From assembly GCA_037043455.1 (NCBI GenBank), contig JAWPHD010006793.1, positions 1 to 64,000 of the forward strand: DNA of 64,000 bases. Reading direction: 5' to 3'. The notes beneath the pieces were generated by a model. That model did no database searches. It saw only the letters and a program-made list of their open reading frames with translations, and had not been told where the DNA came from. Position 1 is the stretch's first letter; every line of letters begins with the position of its first letter. The position numbers and the translations under genes were made by a program. This document shows, piece by piece, positions 22,001 to 36,200 of the stretch. This stretch comes from Cyrtodaria siliqua. Lineage: Eukaryota; Mollusca; Bivalvia; Adapedonta; Hiatellidae.

Positions 22001-25000
22001 ATTTCTATTCAAGTTTGTTTTGTCATATGATATTAATTAATACGAAAAGCAAGCCTAATGCACACCATTGTCATGTGCTGGTACGTCTTAATGACACACT
22101 CTATAGAATTTGTGTCCTTGAAGTCATGATGGCGTCGTTGAACATGTTCGTTTAAATAGAAGTGTAGACATACGGCAAATATCAATACTGGTTTAATGTT
22201 TCTATAATCAGGATTAGCACACCTAACCATTGACAATTCAATTCACATGCTCGTATGTGGTAATGCAGTGTATAAATATCATACGGGTGCAATATAATCA
22301 ACACTTAGTAATATGCAAAATTTGCAATTTTCTTTCGACTGTTCAAGTTATTAATCTAATGGTTTCCAAATATACAACATAGGTAGTAAAACTAACAGGA
22401 TCTCACACATGCTTTCTTAAATCAAGATTGCCGTTTATTTGAGCAAGATATATTAAAAGTTTAATCAACAACACACAAATGGTCACCCGCTTAATTCCCA
22501 AACAAACTCCTAGATAACACCTTTTAAATTGTTAGATATATGGTAAAACAATTTACTGCCGGGTTATTGGTATAACTAGGGGTACTAAATGTGCACCGCT
22601 TGTCACAGATTTGCTTTTATACTGTTATGATAAGAGATTTTATGTTGAGTTTGCCACCTCATAGACAATGAGACTTTGTGTGCGATGACCGGACAGATTA
22701 TGGTCCGCGACAGTGTAAATAAAGTTATTCCCGCCTGGTTATAATATCTAATAAACAAGGCAGCATTACTAGGCAATATAAGTAAAACATATAAAAGATC
22801 ATGTATATATAATATAAAAAATCAGAAGCCTATAAACTACAAAGTAAGTACTCATTTACCTGGCAAAAGCCTGAGCAACAGGAGAATAAACCGTTAAGGG
22901 TACGACAAGAGAAGATTAGAGACAAACATCAAACGTTTCCGTCCTATAAGAATTTAGGTAGACGTCATCATAGATGACAATAGGGTAAGAGAGAGGTTTG
23001 GTGCACCCTAGAACCTGATTTAAACCCCCAGCGGCCCCCTCTTTGGCCACTGATCGTTCCAAGGCGGTAGCCCTATTGTCAACCCTTTTGTGTTTGTGAT
23101 GTCTTATTTTGCCTGTTATTCATCTTTAAATTTGTTCTCTGTTTGTCTGTGTTTGTGCTTGATTGTCGTCCTTAAATGCTACTTTTCCTGTTCGATTCTT
23201 ATATCTACTTTTATTGATGCGTTTGATAATACACAAAAAGGCCACTGGGGTTGTATTGCCTCGTTTAAGAATACATCTCGGTATCTAGATGACAAACTTA
23301 ACATTGATATTCCGTTCTTTGCTCATATGGTCAATACTATTATCCACAGAGGTCACGTTGAATAAAGCCAACAGTTCAGATATCAGCATTCCTTGATATT
23401 CACCTCTCGATTTAAATACATTCTTAAATCCACGATAATCTATATGACTTTAACTTTGACATTTAGATGGGAATGGACCTCGTGCCACATCAAACGGGGT
23501 TTATATCTCCCAGCTTATTCGTTTTGCTACACTTTGTAAGGATGTTATGAACTTCAATGCTCGAAATCAAGTCATTACAAGTAATCTTCTTCAGCACGGT
23601 TTCGTTATCACACTAATTGGAGATCTTTCTGCGACTAAGAATATCACAGCATTTATTGTATGAAAATATGATCTGTAAACCTCGGAAATTAGAGGAGTCT
23701 GAAGGTTTACTGATCCTTTACACAATTAATTAGGAAATTCTTTAGAAAATGATATGACCCTTTAGTATTGCAACACACTTCATGTTTAGTGATTGACAGA
23801 ACTGCACATTTCGAAACATTGAAAAGGGATATAGGTGCATGCCCGTTCGTACTTCAGGTTTTTTGATAGTACTCTAGATTGGTTTTCGTTTTAGCTGCAT
23901 CTGCTGTGATGTTCCATACAATTCTTAATACATGTTGCGGTGCTTTGGAGTATGTGTATTAATGTATCTTTACACTAACATTAAAGTGTATCATTTGCTA
24001 ATTTCTCTGCATGTTGACCTTATTGTTATAGATGTGTCAATTTGGGCGCTAAATGCGGCTACTAGCAAGTTGTTTTTTTACACATAAAGACTATTTAAGC
24101 TAACAGTAGGCCGTACTGGTTTCTACACATTTTAAAGTAGGTAAACCTGTCTTTACCACCATTTCTTTTGTGTATTGCCTTGTTCATTGACTGAACATTT
24201 TAGTTTTTTCATTTGATTTAGTTTGTGGAACAGTTGGGACCTACGGTGCCTTTGCGTTTGTGTGCTGTTGTTTCTTTAGGACCAAATTTTCATTTTTGTA
24301 CTGGTTCGATATAATGATGCTGAATGCTATCATAGAGTCCGCAGTTCTGAATTGCTCTGAACAAACACATTATTCATATCTTAAACTCTGCAGTTTTCTC
24401 TGGAGAAATCAAATAATGTTACCGCTCTGTTCTGGTATGACGCAACATCTAATCTCTGTCATAGCAATACAGACCCAGTGATGCACAGAAAAATAAAAAC
24501 GAATTGCTTATAAACAGTGTATAATTATTGATGGAGAATAATTTTAGCCCAATAAATCATTTATTTAACAGTACTTCTAATTTTTCCCTTTCTTGTTGAC
24601 AACACAAGTACAGTAACTACTATTAGTACCTGATCTCCTATATAAATGCTATATCGTCATTTCTTGCTAATTCAATAAGGAAAAGACTGTTCCCTGTGAA
24701 AACGAACTGTTACCGGGCTTTAGTTTCGACTGTTTCCCTCACGTGCTGGAATTTCGTTTGCGTGACGTCATGTTGCTTTTTGTACCATAGGTTTCCATTA
24801 TAAAACAAATTTTCATTTTCACTGTTTCGTACAGTAACATTAATCAGGTAATACAACAGTTATCACATGTGTGTTTGGGGAACAGTCAAAACTGTTTTCC
24901 CTTGGTGTCTGGGGATGTCAGTGTGAACTGTTTCCCTCGGCCTATCGGCCTCGGGAAACAGTGCACACTGCCATCCCCTCCACCTCGGGAAAACAGGTTT

Positions 25001-28000
25001 GACTGTTCCCCAAACACACATGTGATAACTGTTTACTAGTATATGGAACACCCCAATACAGTAACTACTACTAGTAAATACAGTAACTACTACTAGTATA
25101 TGGTACAACACAAGTACACTAACTACTACTAGTATATGGAACAACACAAGTACAGTAACTACTACTAGTATATGGAACAACACAAGTACAGTAACTGCTA
25201 CTAGTATATGGAACACCCCAATACAGTAACTACTACTAGTATATGGTACAGCACAAGTACAGTAACTACTACTAGTATATGGAACAACACAAGTACAGTG
25301 ACTACTACTAGTATATGGTACAACACAAGTACAGTAACTACTACTAGTATATGGTACAACACAAGTACAGTAACTACTACTAGTATATGGAACAACACAA
25401 GTACAGTAACTACTACTAGTATATGGTACAACACAAGTACAGTAACTACTACTAGTATATGGTACAACACAAGTACAGTAACTACTATTAGTATATGGAA
25501 CACCCCAATACAGTAACTTCTACTAGTATATGAAACAACACAAGTACACTAACTACTACTAGTATATGGAACAACACAAGTACAGTAACTACTACTAGTA
25601 TATGGTACAACACAAGTACAGTAACTACTACTAGTATATGGAACAACACAAGTACAGTAACTACTACTAGTATATGGAACAACACAAGTACAGTAAATAC
25701 TACTAGTATATGGAACAACACAAGTACAGTAACTACTACTAGTATATGGAACAACACAAGTACAGTAACTACGACTAGTATATGGAACAACACAAGTACA
25801 GTAACTACTACTAGTATATGGTACAACACAAGTACAGTAACTACTACTAGTATATGGAACAATACAAGTACAGTAACTACTACTAGTATATGAAACAACA
25901 CAAGTACAGTAACTACTACTAGTATATGGAACAACACAAGTACAGTAACTACTACTTGAAATAAGTAATGGCATGTTAGAGATAACAGTAATTATAATGT
26001 ATTCAAAATGTATCGTATTCGATGAAGGTATGTAATTTCGGTTACGTATATATTAGAGAATAATGGGGAGTTAGATATGTAAATCAGACAGTGTGTATGC
26101 AAAAGCATTGAACGTGTTAGGTTTTGTTTGCTTGTGTGCTTTGTTTTTTCGTGTGAGGTTGGCTTCTGATATATCGTATTCATTGTTTTACCAATTTGCC
26201 AATAAATATTTTGAACAGGTGTACATAATAGAAACCTACATGACGATTACTTGTATAACTGAATGTGTATTACCCTTTGTAAATAAAGTCTATCATTATA
26301 TTTCATAATATGTGCCATTATAACGACTCTCCTGTTCAGTTGACCGCGCTCGCTTTACTTAATGTGTATCATTTTGTATAGCTATGTTGTCCTCTCTTCT
26401 TAGGAACATGAATGTATGTATGCATTCATTGTGTCCACGAAGATAGTATGACCTACTACAGAAGATATTATTATTACCGCCAATTATAATAACACGATTA
26501 TAGGGACACATAATCTGCTTTACAAGAAGAAATATTAACGTGTGATCGACGTTGAATTCTCCTATGACAGTAATTGGATACCAGGTTTAGACATGATAAT
26601 TATAATTACTACGGTATAATAATACAACTGTATCTTAGTGTTGATGTCACGCAGCATTTTGAGTATGGCACTACTTATTTCATCTAAATTGTACACCAGT
26701 ACCAGGACGGTAGAGTTAGATGTTTGTCTTAAATCTTGTCTTTTGTAACCGTACTGGTTTGTTTTCTAGTTGCTATGGCTTCTGCCAAATAAATGAGTAC
26801 TTGCTTTGTGGCTCTGTAGGCTTTCTTTATATTCATATATACATGATCATGTATGTGTTATACTTAGTATGCCTATTAATGCTGCATTGTTTGTTAGTTT
26901 AAACTTATTTATTTTACATCGATTGCAACGAAAGCTTTATGAACTTATTTCAATCACTGTCGATGTCTTCCTGGGTAGAACATGCAGATAAAGTTCTTGA
27001 TCAGGGACACTACGCATATGGAAATGACGGGGATCGAACCTACGAAATTCCGATCATGGGTCCAACGTTCTACCACTAGACCACAGCGCTCCATTGTTTG
27101 TTAGAGAATATAACCTGGCATGGATATCTTTATTTACACTGTCCCGTTTTATTGAGATGACAATAGGGTAAGAGTGAGATTGGGTGCACCCTAGAACCTG
27201 GTTTAAACCCCCAGCGGCCTATTTTGCCATTGACCGTTCGAAGGCGGTATCCCTATTGCCACCTTTTATATGTTTGTGATGTCATATCTTGCCTTTTTTC
27301 ATCTTTGTAATTGTTGTTTGTTTCTGTGCGTGTTTGTGGTTGATTGTTGTCCTTGAATGCTGCATTTCCCCTTCGACTTTTACATCTACTTTTCGGAAGA
27401 CGGCCAAGTTGGAAAAGCCACCTGGGCGATATTTTCAGATATTTAAAACGACCGCATTGCTAATAAAACTAAATATAGTCACACATTGACAAATACATTC
27501 ATGCGGTCATTCCTAGTTTTAGTTTTCTGTAGTATGTTTACCTTTACATAAAGGTGATGTAGATTAACATTCAAAATACAACATAATGCTGTTTTTAGAA
27601 TTTCAAAAGGACCAAAGGAGCCAAACAAAGAAATACGACATTTGGAATGTTTATTACATATTTTGCAAGATTTTCATGACGTTGTAGGTTTTTATAGCTT
27701 AACAATGTCGAACCCTTATTTATGTGATTGTGAAACCAATTAGTACTGTAAAATGTCCAAATACAATACAAATAGAGGCTATTTTTAAGCCCCAACCAAA
27801 CACCCACTGAATAGATTTTGATCTGAAAATTAGACAAACGTAATCGTCAAACATTACAAATTCAATGGTTTTTTTTTATTCATAACATAAATATCTGTCA
27901 TAGTGCCATTTCTACGTAGACCCACCAAATATTCGTTTTCTATAACCGCGTATTTGTCCATATCGTGGGTTTCTCTGGCATGTGCGTAGTGTGGAGCATC

Positions 28001-30233
28001 TACTCCAATCACTGGTATTTGTTTAGGAAAGAAGAGTTCTATTCCAATCACTGGTATTTGTTAGAGGTTTACTATTCCAATCACTGGTATTTGTTTAGTA
28101 AAGAAGTTTTCTATTCATATCACTGGTATTTGTTTAGGAAAGAAGTTTTCTATTCCAATCACTGGTATTTGTTAGAGGTTTTCTATTCCAATCACTGGTA
28201 TTTGTTTAGTAAAGAAGTTTTCTATTCATATCACTGGTATTTGTTTAGGAAAGAAGTTTTCTATTCCAATCACTGGTATTTGTTTAGTAAAGAAGTTTTC
28301 TATTCATATCACTGGTATTTGTTTAGGAAAGAAGTTTTCTATTCCAATCACTGGTATTTGTTAGAGGTTTTCTATTCCAATCAATGGTATTTGTTTAGTA
28401 AAGAAGTTTTCTATTCCAATCACTGGTATTTGTTAGAAGTTTTCTATTCTATCTATTCGATAATAAGAGTAGGGCAGGTTCCCGGATTCCTATGTATCCT
28501 TCCCCTCTCTCTGGGGCGGCTCTAAATAAACTGTACTGTGTTGATGAGCCGTTAAACAACATTCAATTCAATTCAATTCTATTCCAATCACTGGTATTTG
28601 TTCAGGAATGAGGTATTCTATTCCAATCACTAGTATTTGTTCAGAAATGAGATATTATAACACTGGTAATTGTTCAGGAAAGAAGCGGTATTCTATTCCA
28701 ATCACGGAAATTTGTTCAGAAATGAGATATTCTAACATGGATTCGTCTGACTGGTATTGTAGGGAAACATGGTGTGAAGCCCATGAAACACTGTCAACTT
28801 TGTCAAGTGCATATTTGAGAAGTAACAGCCATCATTTCTCTTTAGATAAGGATTCTTCATTATGTCCCCGGATATCTTCTTAGCCCAACTGACAGCAGGT
28901 ACACCCATATACCTTAAAGGTAGAGCATATGTTTTACTCTGATCTGTGGACAACACTTACGTTCTATCTTGTGGCCACTCTGACTTACGTTCTATCTTGT
29001 GGCCACTCTGATCTGTGGACAACACTTACGTTCTATCTTGTGGCCACTCTGACTTACGTTCTATCTTGTGGCCGCTCTGATCTGTGGACAACACTTACGT
29101 TCTATCTTGTGGCCACTCTGATTTGTGGACATCACGTACGTTCTATCTTGTGGCCACTCTGATCTGTGGACAACACTTACGTTCTACCTTGTGGCTGACC
29201 TATGATAGTTGTGGTAGGAGACCGAAATAGACTGATGTCTGTACATGACCCATTAGCAGAGGGGTTATTGCCGATGTGAAGTGGTTGTTGGTCATGTGCT
29301 ACTTGCTCACACAAAGTAGTAGCTAGAAGCAACATTGAAACAAAAGAATTACGATTGCAATTGCCTGGGACTGATTCAATCTGGCATTCTTTTGACGGTC
29401 AAACTGAACTAATAGTGCATTTTGAGTATTGATTGTTTGAGCTTTCTCACGAGTTAAAACATTTTCTTCGAAACTGTGTCTTGCCTGAATCTTCGAACAT
29501 ATATTTTCATTCCTTGAGGAAATATTGTTCTTTTGTGTTACGCTAATGACGTGTTCATACATGCGCGCAACCGGCTTAGTAAGTCTGTAGGTTCGAGTTC
29601 CCCTATATGGTATTCGTAGTTCAGAAACTTATCTTAATAGTGTGTGTGTGTGTGTGTGTGTGTGCGTGTGTGTGTATGTGTGTGTGTGTGTGTATGTGTG
29701 TGTGTGTGCGCCCGGGCGCGCGCTCGCGTTGTATGCGTGTATGTATGTGGTCGTATGTGACATTTTATCAGAATACCTAGTTTAGATATTGAGACAAGTG
29801 AGGCAGTATTTTTCTTTTCGAAATAAATTACACGTTTCGTATACAACAGGATGCGTCCGTGGCCGAGTGGTTAAAGTATCTGACATGATACCACTTATCA
29901 CCACACTGCTGTGGTTCGATCCCTCATGAGCCTAGGACTCTTTATGTGAGGAAGCTATCCAGCTGCTTGCGGACCGTCGGTGGTTCTACTCAGGTGTCCG
30001 CCCGTGCACAAAAATTACCCGGAGGGGCACCGGGGTCTTCTTCAACCAATGGAAGCTGGAAGAGTCGCCATAAAATCTCAGCTGATGGTGCCATTATAAA
30101 TCCAGTTAGTTACAATTCAATTCGTATATAATAAAAGATTGAGTAAATACGAATTAAGGGGTGAAATTTAGATCTGGGACCTGATAAGAGATCCAGAAAC
30201 GAAAGGATACCAAAATACGAGATGTATCAAAGG

Positions 30234-30268
<35 letters not shown>

Positions 30269-33200
30269 CATATATTGCATGTATTTATGCATGTGCATGT
30301 TCCCATTTACCTATTCTTTAACATGTTAAATGTAAATATAAATATAATATAGGTAGCAACTACAATGCTTATATTGTCGTTACAGCAACAAGAAGAAGGG
30401 ACAACGCCGGAGTTGTCAGAAGAGGAGATTAACGGTAGGGACGCAATATAAACACCCTTTTTAAAAACAAATATGTTCTATCATGTTTAAAATATTGTTT
30501 CTTATTTTACATATATGCAATGTGTTCGAGTAAAACTGTATTTGCTGCTTATATGTTGCTTTCTAGATTCGCATTTGAATCCCTCACTCCAAACGTGTCT
30601 GTATTTTCCAACGTGTTTGTTACAGAGTTTATGTGCGTTCTGACTTGCAATAAGCGCATTCAAAAGTTCTAATTCATACCCGTAGAATGTATGCTACTTA
30701 TGCCGAGGTGCCGAGTGGTTAGAGTGTCTGACTTGAAATCACTTGTCCCTCACCGCTGTAGGTTCGATCCCTCAGGGGCCTTGGAATCTTTAGGTGAGGA
30801 AGCTATCCAGCTGGCTTGCGGAACGTCGGTGGTTCTAACCAGGTGCACGCCCGTGCACGAACATATATCGGAAGGACAGATGAGGTCTTCCACCACCAGT
30901 GGAAGCTAAAAAGTTAGCTATTAGTGCGACTATAAAATCAAATTATATTCAATTCACGTATGCCGATGTTAAAAGTCCAGACGATATATTGCATAGCTAA
31001 GAGCTAATTAAAGTGCGGGTTAAAACTGAATGTTTCTTTATGCTTAATGTATGTCAGTATGCTTTTTTTTTCAATTAGAATTACATTTATATTGTATTTG
31101 TATGTCAAGACAAATATTGGACATCACTGATAAACTATTACTACGGCGATCTAACAATTTAAGCTCATATAGATATTGATAAAAAAGGTGATTCAATAGC
31201 ATTTTGAAAACACATTCCGCATCATTACAATAGGGTTATGAAGCATAATATATTAGAAGTAAGTTGTCGTTGCCGTATGATAACATATATTGTAGCATGG
31301 TCGGTGACATTTCCTTTGATGAATGCAGAGCATTAAATCGTTTAATTCAGGTTAACTAAAGGGGCGTGGCTTTACCGTACTACAACTGCCGGATATTGGA
31401 ATTTAGAGTATGGTCACTATGACGTCACAGTGTTACTCAGTACACCATGCTACAAAAAAGATAGAGTCTGTCTCAGCTCGTTGGTTATTTAAACACCTCG
31501 ATGGGCTACGCCCATCTCGGTGTTTAAATAAGCCAACTCGCTGAGACCAGACTCTATCTATTACATAGAACAGTTAACTACTATTATATATATATATTCT
31601 TCATTGCTGCTCAAAAGTAAACTGTGCATTTTTAACCCTTTCGATGCCACAGTCGAAAACCTTGATTGTATAACCAGTGTAGACCCTGATCAACATGCAC
31701 ACTATGTGCAAGCTGATCAGGGTTTACACTGTTCGTCATTCAGTTAGAATGATTTCCATAACACTTTAAATATAAAATATACCCGGAAGGTTTGAATTTG
31801 AATTTTAGCAGACGACATTTGAAATTTGGCGGCGAAATAGTTAATACCCTTTACTTCGATGCATTTTCGATGTTTATAAGTGTCATCTTTACGGGATAAC
31901 CGCTGAATCGTGTTATTGCTCCTGTTTAATGTCTAGGTCTGAGCTCATTTCAGGATTTAATAAAGCGTAAATTTAAATTAATTTTATGCAAGTATGTTCA
32001 ATATAAATTTGTAAATGATTTTTATCAATGATACATCCAATATGCAAATACTAAAAATGTGTCGAGCATATATTTACGATGGTCGTTATTTTTGAAATCA
32101 ATATGTTACCAATTTATTACAGAAAAAGAAACATTCAAATGCATTCACACAAGTAGTGCTCTTTCATCGTCGAAACAGCAAATATCGTCATGCAAGTTAG
32201 TGATGAAAATTGAAAATCGCAGTATTTTCTGTTGTATAAACGTAGAGAAAATATTGTTTTATATTGCAAGAAAATAATGTTGTTTGGGGATGAAAAACAC
32301 ATTTCAAATTTGGTTACATTGAACAGTGAGAAGTCTAAATATTTTCCTATACACTAAATTAAATACTTCACCGATCAAAAAGGAGACACGTCTTCTACTA
32401 GCATAATGATGGCGGAAGAGTTCCCATATACAGCAGGTGGTTAAAAAACGTGCCTCAACAGGAACTCAAACCAAACGTCCCTGACTTAACGTGCAGGTGC
32501 TTTAACCTTTAAGTTATCGAGGACACACGGTTATCTGTACCCGGTTACACTTACAACGAATGGTGATTTTCGCACATGTTGGTCATTTTTAGCACATATA
32601 TGATGATTTTTTTTGCGATAGCGGCATACCACCCTAATTTACCTGAGTAATATCAATGTGTATATCTCCCGTCATCCGTAAGAATCGACACTTTCTCACT
32701 TACAAGTGGAGCTCTCAGTGGGATTCGAACCCGCAACGGTGAGAGGAAACAATGTTTTAGACGCAGCGTCTTGACGTCTAACACCACAATTAATTTTCCA
32801 TAGGGTCCCATTGCAATGTTTTTGTTCGTGGCATAGAGATAAACAGATTTTACAACATGTATTTATGCTTAAATTCTTCATTGATCCAATATCTGCAATT
32901 TAAAACACATTTAACAAATATTTACCAGATTGAACTTTTTTTAATTTCATATTTGCGTGACGTCACACCTATCAACATTTAGACAAAAATACAACCCCAT
33001 GGTGATTACACCCATGATATGTAAAATGAGGCAGAATTAGCTAGAAATCTTATATCAACATGCATTTTTCTATGATCTCTTCCTAAAATGCTGTAGATTT
33101 AGAACCTGGTAAAGATAAATCAATGTATACATCCTGTAAAATGTAGAAAAGCGAACTTGTTTTTTTATCTACCTCCTTCATCTGTATTCAAGGGAGATAA

Positions 33201-36200
33201 TAATGGTGTGAGTCCTTTACTCGCACGGCCACAGAGGCGCTGACACACATGTTAAATCTTTTACATATAAATAAATATATAACAGTAAAATTATTACGAT
33301 TATAATGTCCTAGACGTGTGGAAAACATTATGTAATAGATAGAGTCTGGTCTCAGCGAGTTGGCTTATTTAAACACCGAGATGGGCGTAGCCCATTGAGG
33401 TGTTTAAATAACCAACGAGCTGAGACAGACTCTATCTCTTTTGTAGCATGGCGTACCAAGTAACACTGTGACGTCATAGTGACCGTACTCTAAATTCCAA
33501 TATCCGGTAGTTGTAGTACGGTGTAGCCACGCCTCTTTAGTTACCCTAAATTAAACGATTTAATGCTCTTCATTCATCAAAGGAAATGTCACCGACCATG
33601 CTACAAATAATCAATATAGGCATACCGTAAACATTGTATCAGACACAATTAACATCTTTCCGATGTTGAGGAAAATTAAAATCTAAGACGAGAGAAAATA
33701 TTCAGAAGTATGCCAAAATGAGTCCTTTCTCTTATAAATTGATTGTTGTATACAACATACAGTACGGTAGACACTGTCCAGACAGTTTCCATTAATCGTT
33801 AATGTTTTATATAAATGGTAATGTGTATATAAGTTTAATGTTCATATTCACAAATCTCCCTTGACATGCTTCGCGAAGCCTCACACATCCATAATATGTC
33901 CCAAAGACCCTACCCCATACTCCGCCACTTCAGGGGGAGAAATACATTTACAACTGTTATGAAGTACTTTCTTTTTACACTTCACATACAAGAGGTAGTA
34001 ACCATAATACAAATTAAAGTAATTATACAGACATTGACACGACAGACATAGTTAATGGGGCTCTAACAATGGAAACTATTATATTGACATTCTGAAGGGC
34101 ACTTAAAACCAACGTTAAATACGACGAAAGTTTATACTTTATAAATATTGCATTTCATTGACACACCAACTATTTGAATGAAAGGTCAAGTAACTATTTG
34201 AATGAAAGGTCAAGTAACTATTTGAATGAAAGGTCAAGTAAAAGTTAAGTAATAACATTGTTTAGCAGCATTACATGAGAACTATAAATAAACTGAATAG
34301 AACAACTTGCACGTTATACGTGAGTTTTACTTTTTGTTTTCAACAAATTAAATCCATAAATATACATAACTGTTTTTATTACTGAATGCTTTAATCTGTT
34401 TCTATAGTATATAAACTATGTGTTCACGGTTAAGGTCCGCCTTAGTAGCTTAATGGAATTTACATAGAGATTATATGGGAAATCCAGCCAAGTATTGTCT
34501 GAAACTTTGACCTGAAACTTACAAAGAACTCACGTGCCGTCTTTGATAAATAAATCAGCTACGACATGTACGAAACACGTTGTGTAAACTGGTATAAAGC
34601 ATACACTGAACAAAATTTCTAAGTATCAACTATTGTATCTTAAATAATTTCTTATTTTAAATATATTTTAGAATAGATATATGATAAGTATTTTGTTTTG
34701 ACTCATAGTTTGTAAAACATTTATTTTTTGTTTAAATTGTTACATCTTTTGAGAGTTACCCACCCTTTATATGAATACATGAAATGTACTGATAAAACAC
34801 ATAACATGAGTCAAAGATCGCTTAAAGATATAAAATTCTTAAAACTGATATGAAATAATAGAAAAAACATAAAGATTTGACCCATTTATCGCAGATTTTC
34901 CGTCTATAAAAAATGAAATATGGATAATCTTAAATTACCTCCCTTTAAATTGAATATTGTTTGAAATTCAAGTAACTGTAATTCAGCGTTAACATTAAAT
35001 ATTTCGAAAATTTCATTTGCAAACGCATTTGTAGTGGTAATGCTAGTAAAACATGATGTCAAAATATTTGCTTCACTAATTCGAAGTACTTAATAAAATC
35101 CTATATACCCAGTTGTATACGTTATAAGTTATTTCTAAGAAAACGCATTGACTTAAAAGTTTTAAAATATGTTCATGCAATCAGAGCAGACGATTTACAC
35201 TTGTTATTTTGCAGTTTAACCGTATCTCTAATCAAGCTCAAAATACACAAAACAATGAGAATATTATTGACATATTCTTAGGTTGGTACTTAGCAATTTG
35301 GTTTAGTGTAGGTATATACTAATTATATATAATCTTAATAGTTATATTAATTGTCAGTTGTGTTACCCCGTGTGGTTTCCGGGCAAGAATAAGGTCACTG
35401 ATTATCCAGGCAGGGGGATAAAAGCCCCCAAATTCATCTTCAGTCTGTCATTTTTGTCAGGTTCATTAACGGTATTCGTCATCGGCATCCCTTTATTGTT
35501 GTATGTGCTACTTGAGTGGTGTTAGAAAACAATGATCGTGACTCCATCGAAACATGGAGTGTTTACAACAGACGTTGCAGCAACTCTGCAGTTCTGAAGG
35601 TGAAAAGGTTCTAGGCCCATTCTGCATATTTTTATCTCGATGTAAATGGAGGACGGGGCCTGGAATGTTCATTTCTGTTGGCACCATATAACCCTCTTGT
35701 GTTGGTGCGCTGTAAAACCCCAAGTAACTTCAATTGTCTCTTTTGTAGGGCATACAGTATAATACTGTTACACGAATATGTCAAACTTAACTGACTCTCG
35801 ACTTTAGTAAAATAGTTTAGTTGTAATATGTAATAAAAAAAGCTCGAAGCTAAAACCATTTTAAGATATGGACCTAACACTCCTGCTGTAGAAAACAAAC
35901 CAGATATACGTTATTATTTAACATAATGTTAACCTGTTGTAAAGTGTTCAGGCGTGATAACATACCTAAAAATAAACTACTTATCGGATAAGTGTAAGAT
36001 GTGTATTTATTTTGTCTTTGATCACTTTTGAGGTGTTCCCTTTCTTTATTACATTTCAAATGTTCTTTTCTCCTATATAACCTTATCATACAAATGAAAA
36101 CTTTGTCGCTCATAAACCTAAATAATGTTTAGGTAATTCACCATTGATACTCGGTATTTGCCTATCGTTCTGAAAACAACGAAACTATACATTGCTATAA

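Larger units (their letters stand above)
19015..30385 (+). other. Intron 1 of the calmodulin-like gene (11.4 kb)
   Basis: It holds a MITE relic, a tRNA-like SINE, a LINE, repeat C copies, an RT relic, a foldback element, three minisatellites and a SINE, each listed separately. I see nothing in 19280-19640, 21703-22280, 23650-24600, 25958-26985, 27400-27999 and 29200-29640. One exception is a B-box-like GGTTCGAGTTCCC near 29591. Confidence 0.6.

Noticed and set aside
25201..25974. Open frames on both strands of the 36-bp array
   Set aside because: A stop-free unit whose length is a multiple of three keeps frames open by itself.
26985..27095. Functional tRNA gene (CAT anticodon) on the minus strand
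   Set aside because: A and B boxes are present but the acceptor stem does not pair and the anticodon stem has a mismatch, so it is called a SINE head.
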